Shown here: one piece after another, positions 16,445-19,840 of the stretch
Layout of the letters: each line of letters opens with the position of its first letter
How positions within the stretch are numbered: the first letter of the stretch is position 1
DNA from: an uncultured Clostridia bacterium
Lineage (GTDB): Bacteria; Bacillota; Clostridia; Oscillospirales; CAG-272
Assembly: GCA_947367285.1 (NCBI GenBank)
Contig: CANBDB010000013.1
Span: 1 to 19,840, forward strand
Length of the DNA stretch: 19,840 nucleotides
Direction of reading: 5' to 3'
Made by a program: the position numbers and the translations under genes
Notes under the pieces: generated by a model
What the model was told of the DNA's origin: nothing
Database searches by the model: none
Seen by the model: only the letters and a program-made list of their open reading frames with translations

Positions 16445-16451
16445 CACCTCC
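16445..16451 (-). promoter_or_regulatory. Ribosome binding site of infC that fixes the AUC start
   Basis: The minus strand reads GGAGGTG here. The G-rich core ends nine bases before the ATC codon at 16437. The next in-frame ATG is 27 bases away, so this site supports the non-standard start. It sits directly beneath the T tract of the leader hairpin, and termination there would leave it out of the transcript. Confidence 0.85.
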
Positions 16452-16490
16452 AAAAAATAAAAAGTCGTACGCAGAATTTTCCCGTACGAC
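16452..16490 (-). terminator. Attenuator-like hairpin in the infC leader
   Basis: On the minus strand GTCGTACG (16490-16483) pairs perfectly with CGTACGAC (16471-16464) around an 11-base loop, followed by TTTTTATTTTTT and then the infC ribosome binding site. A terminator between the promoter and the first gene is the layout of the L20 autoregulatory leader of Firmicutes, in which free L20 promotes termination. The hairpin is seen in the sequence; control by L20 is inferred from the operon. Confidence 0.85.
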
Positions 16491-16587
16491 ACACCAAGCC
16501 CAAATAGAGCCTTAATATCAAAAATATCAACACAAGCGCACTAAAGTGGCAGGGTGAGAACGGGGTGTTCTGCTTCATTACTGATGT

Positions 16588-16616
16588 ATTCTACCACAAT
16601 GGTGCGCTTTTGTCAA
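16588..16616 (-). promoter_or_regulatory. Housekeeping sigma promoter of infC-rpmI-rplT
   Basis: On the minus strand TTGACA (16616-16611) and TAGAAT (16593-16588) are separated by exactly 17 bases. The -35 is a perfect match and the -10 differs from TATAAT at one base. Transcription would start near 16581, leaving the leader described above. Confidence 0.92.
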
Positions 16617-16659
16617 TAGGTTTTTGAAAATAATTTTGGGATATTTTCTTTTTCCCATC

Positions 16660-16688
16660 TTGAAAAAAAGGGGGCTTTGTGGTATGAT
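16660..16688 (+). promoter_or_regulatory. Housekeeping sigma promoter of pcrA
   Basis: TTGAAA (16660-16665) and TATGAT (16683-16688) are separated by 17 bases. The expected start near 16695 leaves a short leader of about 20 bases that contains GGAG five bases before the pcrA ATG. Its -35 lies only about 44 bases from the -35 of the divergent infC promoter, so the two are back to back. Confidence 0.88.
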
Positions 16689-16716
16689 AATTATATTATA
16701 ATTAAATGGAGAAAAT

Positions 16717-19110
16717 ATGACGAATTTAGGCGATAGATACATCAGAGCAAAGCGTGCTCTTTTCAACAGGGCATATGCAGAGCTCAACGAAATGCAAAGA
16801 AAAGCTGTCTTTTGTGTTGACGGCCCCCTTCTCATTCTCGCAGGTGCGGGAAGCGGAAAAACCACCGTTCTTGTTAAAAGGATAGCATTCATAATTAAAT
16901 ACGGAAATGCCTACGAGAGCGAGTACGTTCCATATGACGTGACCGAGGACGAAGTGGCGGCTCTTGAAGATGCAATACATCTTTCAAAGGAAGAGATTTT
17001 GCCCCTGCTCGACCGATTTGCGCAAAATCCCTGCGCCCCCTGGCGCATGCTCGCCATCACATTTACCAACAAGGCGGCGGGCGAGATTAAATCCCGAATC
17101 AATGCTCAACTCGGCAACACCGATTTGGCAAACGAAATTTGGAGCGGCACGTTCCACTCGATTTGCCTTCGCATTTTGCGAGTTCACGCGGACAAGATCG
17201 GCTACGCACAGGGCTTTTCCATCTACGATCAGGACGACTCCAAAAGAGCGATAACGTCCTGCATGAAGGATCTAAACATTGATACAAAATCAATGACTCC
17301 AAAGGCAGTGCAAAACCACATCAGCCGTGCCAAGGACAGAATGATATCCCCTGCGGATTTCTATGCCGAAGTCGGCAACGATTTTAGACTCAAGCAAATC
17401 GCAAGAATTTACGAAGCATACCAAGCACGTCTTGCCGCGTCCAACGCGCTCGATTTTGACGATATTATTATGCAAACCGTTCTCCTGCTCCGCAAATATC
17501 CCGAGGTGCGCGAGTATTATCAAAACCGTTTCCGCTACGTTTGCGTTGACGAGTATCAGGACACAAATGAAGCGCAGTTCGCGCTCACGGCACTCCTCTC
17601 AGGTGGATACCAAAACATAATGGTAGTTGGTGACGATGACCAAAGTATTTACCGTTTCCGCGGTGCGACCATTGAAAATATTCTCAATTTTGACAAGACC
17701 TTCCCCACGGCTAAGATAATCCGTCTTGAACAAAATTACCGTTCTACACAAAACATTCTCGATGCGGCAAATGCGGTCATCAAGAACAACTCGAGCCGCA
17801 AGGGCAAAACCCTTTGGACAAATGCAGGCGAGGGTGAGAAGCTCCATCTCAAAAAGGTATTCGACCACAACGAAGAGGCGCGCTACATAGCCGACAAGAT
17901 TCAAAAAATGGTCAGCGAGGGCAAAGAGTTCCGCGATTTCGCACTTTTGTACCGCAACAACGCGCAGTCGAGCACCATTGAGCGTACCTTTGCCAAGAGC
18001 GGTATTCCCTACCGAATCATCGGCGGCGTGCGATTCTCCGACCGCAAGGAAATCAAGGATATAGTTGCATACCTTCAGCTTATTCAAAATCACAATGATG
18101 ACGAGCGACTGATGCGCATTATTAACGAGCCGAAGAGAGGTATCGGTGACAGGACACTTGAGGGTGTACGCGCCATTGCTCGTGAGCAGGGATGCTCAAT
18201 GTTTAAGGTTATCGAAAACGCGGACAAGTACGTGGCTCTCGGAAAGAGCGCACTCAAACTGCTTGAATTTGCGAATCTAATAAATTATCTCACAAGGCTC
18301 GTTACCGAGGTCTCCCTTGAAACCCTTATCAATCAGGTTATGGACAAGTCGGGCTACCGACAGATGCTCATAGCCGCAGGCGAGGTTGAGCGCGACCGTC
18401 TTGAGAACCTTGAGGAATTCCTCACGGGTGCTATCGAGTACGAAAACAACTATGTTGATGACGGCTCATATACAAGCGTTCTCGAGGGCTTTATGGAGGA
18501 AACCGCACTCGTTGCCGACGTTGACCGCTATGACGAAACCGCGGATGCGGTAGTGCTTATGACCGCCCACAGCGCGAAGGGTCTTGAGTTCCCGTACGTG
18601 TTCCTTCCCGGCATGGAAGAGGGACTCTTTCCCTCCATGCAATCCGTAATGGCGAGTGAAGCGGAAATTGAGGAAGAGCGCCGCCTTGCCTACGTTGCAA
18701 TAACGAGAGCAAAGCGCGAGCTTTTCATAGTGCACGCGAACCAGCGAATGCTCTACGGACGAACACAGTTCAATCCCGAGTCGAGATTTTTGCGAGAAAT
18801 TCCTGAAAGTCTGATTGCGAGAGAAAGATCTCCCTACGATAAGCCAAAAACGGTATCGTCCTATATGGATCGCAGCTTTGACAAGCCGCAGTACGATACT
18901 CTCACCATAAGCGCGGTGCAAAGAAAACCTGCCGTGTCCGCCCAAAAGGACGTTCTCGAGGCAGGCGATCGTGTGTTCCACGCGACCTTTGGCGAGGGCG
19001 ATCTCATCAGTGTTAAACGCATGGGCGCGGATTGGCTCTATGAGGTAGTGTTCGACAAGGTCGGCACGAAAAAGCTGATGGCGACTTATGCAAAGCTTAA
19101 AAAGATATAA
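16717..19110 (+). CDS. pcrA: ATP-dependent 3'-5' DNA helicase, PcrA/UvrD type
   Basis: This superfamily 1A helicase acts in nucleotide-excision repair, replication restart and clearing of stalled RNA polymerase. The product is 797 residues. It shows the Q motif (LNEMQRKAV, about 23-31), Walker A GAGSGKTT (43-50), TFTNKAA, the Walker B region VDEYQDTN (277-284), GDDDQSIYRFRGA (305-317), then TAHSAKGLEF and VAITRAKREL near the end of the motor. The last ~50 residues (GDRVFHATFGEGDL onward) are the Tudor-like domain that contacts RNA polymerase in PcrA. An acidic insert (about 64-109) lies between motifs I and Ia. The gene stands alone on the plus strand with its own promoter, ribosome binding site and terminator. 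GGAG lies five bases before the ATG. Confidence 0.97.
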   Translation: MTNLGDRYIRAKRALFNRAYAELNEMQRKAVFCVDGPLLILAGAGSGKTTVLVKRIAFIIKYGNAYESEYVPYDVTEDEVAALEDAIHLSKEEILPLLDRFAQNPCAPWRMLAITFTNKAAGEIKSRINAQLGNTDLANEIWSGTFHSICLRILRVHADKIGYAQGFSIYDQDDSKRAITSCMKDLNIDTKSMTPKAVQNHISRAKDRMISPADFYAEVGNDFRLKQIARIYEAYQARLAASNALDFDDIIMQTVLLLRKYPEVREYYQNRFRYVCVDEYQDTNEAQFALTALLSGGYQNIMVVGDDDQSIYRFRGATIENILNFDKTFPTAKIIRLEQNYRSTQNILDAANAVIKNNSSRKGKTLWTNAGEGEKLHLKKVFDHNEEARYIADKIQKMVSEGKEFRDFALLYRNNAQSSTIERTFAKSGIPYRIIGGVRFSDRKEIKDIVAYLQLIQNHNDDERLMRIINEPKRGIGDRTLEGVRAIAREQGCSMFKVIENADKYVALGKSALKLLEFANLINYLTRLVTEVSLETLINQVMDKSGYRQMLIAAGEVERDRLENLEEFLTGAIEYENNYVDDGSYTSVLEGFMEETALVADVDRYDETADAVVLMTAHSAKGLEFPYVFLPGMEEGLFPSMQSVMASEAEIEEERRLAYVAITRAKRELFIVHANQRMLYGRTQFNPESRFLREIPESLIARERSPYDKPKTVSSYMDRSFDKPQYDTLTISAVQRKPAVSAQKDVLEAGDRVFHATFGEGDLISVKRMGADWLYEVVFDKVGTKKLMATYAKLKKI

Positions 19111-19115
19111 AAAAC

Positions 19116-19139
19116 ATCCCGACGGAAATCCGTCGGGAT
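19116..19139. terminator. Bidirectional rho-independent terminator between convergent genes
   Basis: ATCCCGACGG (19116-19125) and CCGTCGGGAT (19130-19139) form a perfect 10-bp stem with an AAAT loop. It is followed by TATTTTTA on the plus strand and by T residues on the minus strand (the AAAAAA before 19115). It starts six bases after the pcrA stop and 13 bases from the stop of the opposing gene, so it serves both. Confidence 0.93.
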
Positions 19140-19151
19140 TATTTTTACGTT

Positions 19152-19840
19152 TTACATATTAAAGCTTTCGATTTTACGAGTTACGTAGCCGACCATTCTC
19201 TTTTGAATGTAGCTTGCGTTCTCGTCAAGGAATGCCGCAGCCTCACCAACACAACCCTCACCGGAAAGACGGTACATATTGAGCTGACGAGCAAGCTCGT
19301 CGTCACCGTTTCTTACAAAGCACTCCAGAATGTCCGCAAAGTCAGCATCGGGAAGCTCAAAGAACATCTTCCAAGCCTTTTTGGAGTGGTGCATCTGAAG
19401 GTCGCTGATCATCTTATACGCAAGAATGATCTTGAACGCGCCGTCCTTACCAAACACGTCCTCACCTGCGGAGAACACGTTATTCTTCCAAAGCGCTACG
19501 GGAGAACCGAATGCGTCAATGATGAATTTATTCATTTGCTTATCGATAATCTCAAATGTGAGAGCATCAAGCGGGATTCCCTTCTTCTTGCCGTTGGCAT
19601 TGAGGAAGTAGTTAAGGGGCTTTTTCTTTGAGCCGTCCTTACTGGGAGAAACCTTGAACGTATCCATATAGGCAAGGTAAGCCACCATCGCGGTGAGCAC
19701 CGCAAAAAGTGCCGCCACAACGAAGAGAATCAACTTAGAAAAAATACCCTCTGCACTGAGTGCGAAAATTACTGTAACAATTCCAAGCACGAGGGAGAGC
19801 GCTGCGCCCACCCACAAAAGTATATTGATTATTTTGTTAT
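19152..19840 (-). CDS. Uncharacterised two-TM membrane protein, 5' end outside the window
   Basis: I do not recognise the family. The frame is open to the window edge, so the N-terminus is missing; 228 residues are visible. The TTG at 19817 (LWVGAALSLVLG) is an internal codon, not a convincing start, because the hydrophobic segment continues upstream (KIINILLWVG). There are two membrane segments near the N-terminus (about residues 4-27 and 36-58 of the visible part). A lysine-rich loop follows (SPSKDGSKKKPLN), then a soluble, mostly helical domain of about 150 residues ending KRMVGYVTRKIESFNM. No catalytic motif or cysteine cluster is visible. It converges on pcrA and shares its terminator, so it belongs to another transcript entering from the right. 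Confidence 0.8.
   Translation of the reverse strand, partial: NKIINILLWVGAALSLVLGIVTVIFALSAEGIFSKLILFVVAALFAVLTAMVAYLAYMDTFKVSPSKDGSKKKPLNYFLNANGKKKGIPLDALTFEIIDKQMNKFIIDAFGSPVALWKNNVFSAGEDVFGKDGAFKIILAYKMISDLQMHHSKKAWKMFFELPDADFADILECFVRNGDDELARQLNMYRLSGEGCVGEAAAFLDENASYIQKRMVGYVTRKIESFNM

Larger units (their letters stand above)
16438..16581 (-). ncRNA. infC-rpmI-rplT mRNA leader, likely L20-type cis-regulator
   Basis: About 140 bases lie between the predicted transcription start (near 16581) and infC. The leader contains the attenuator hairpin at its 3' end. Upstream of it are GC-rich patches such as CACCCCGTTCTCACCC and GGGCTTGGTGTG that could pair with each other or with parts of the hairpin to make an alternative fold. 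I have not matched it to the L20 leader consensus base by base. The assignment rests on position, length and the terminator. Confidence 0.65.

Noticed and set aside
1..19840. Mobile element, phage, CRISPR array, defence system, tRNA or rRNA genes
   Set aside because: No transposase or integrase motif, no regularly spaced direct repeats and no cloverleaf were seen. Coding and short gaps account for nearly all of the window.

Overview
The window is a stretch of core, housekeeping chromosome from a low-to-medium GC Gram-positive bacterium. It is most likely a member of the class Clostridia, with Oscillospirales-like gut lineages the best guess. The reasons are the folate-dependent tRNA methyltransferase TrmFO, the rnc / Elp3-like radical SAM / smc / ftsY cluster, the rdgB ... 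yhbY-nadD-yqeK order, a PcrA-type helicase with an insertion I associate with Clostridia, and strong AGGAGG-type ribosome binding sites. I see no transposase, integrase, phage gene, tRNA, rRNA or CRISPR array.

Layout. From about 15.1 kb down to the left edge, 13 genes run on the minus strand with gaps of 0-63 bases and two stop/start overlaps. In transcription order they are a SpoU-type rRNA methyltransferase, dprA, topA, trmFO, rnc, a radical SAM protein, smc, ftsY, rdgB, a small two-TM membrane protein, yhbY, nadD and yqeK. A further, unresolved reading frame may start at the left edge. Upstream of this run, and separated from it by a rho-independent terminator and an unexplained inverted repeat, lies the minus-strand translation operon infC-rpmI-rplT (15.3-16.4 kb). 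It has its own promoter and an untranslated leader with an attenuator-like hairpin. A PcrA/UvrD helicase gene (16.7-19.1 kb) is transcribed divergently from infC; the two promoters lie back to back. It ends in a bidirectional terminator shared with a convergent membrane-protein gene that runs off the right edge.

How the genes fit together. The contents cover genome maintenance (smc, topA, pcrA, dprA, and rdgB cleaning the nucleotide pool), RNA processing and modification (rnc, trmFO, the SpoU methyltransferase, yhbY, the radical SAM protein), translation (infC, rpmI, rplT), co-translational membrane targeting (ftsY) and NAD or nucleotide metabolism (nadD, yqeK). I find no convincing new multi-gene system.

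The points most worth checking are: infC, which appears to start at AUC behind an L20-leader-like attenuator; an Asn where RNase III normally has a metal-binding Asp; a 39-bp inverted repeat between operons; a terminator-like hairpin just after rnc; the uncharacterised membrane protein with a possible PH-like domain between rdgB and yhbY; and an odd frame arrangement at the left edge.
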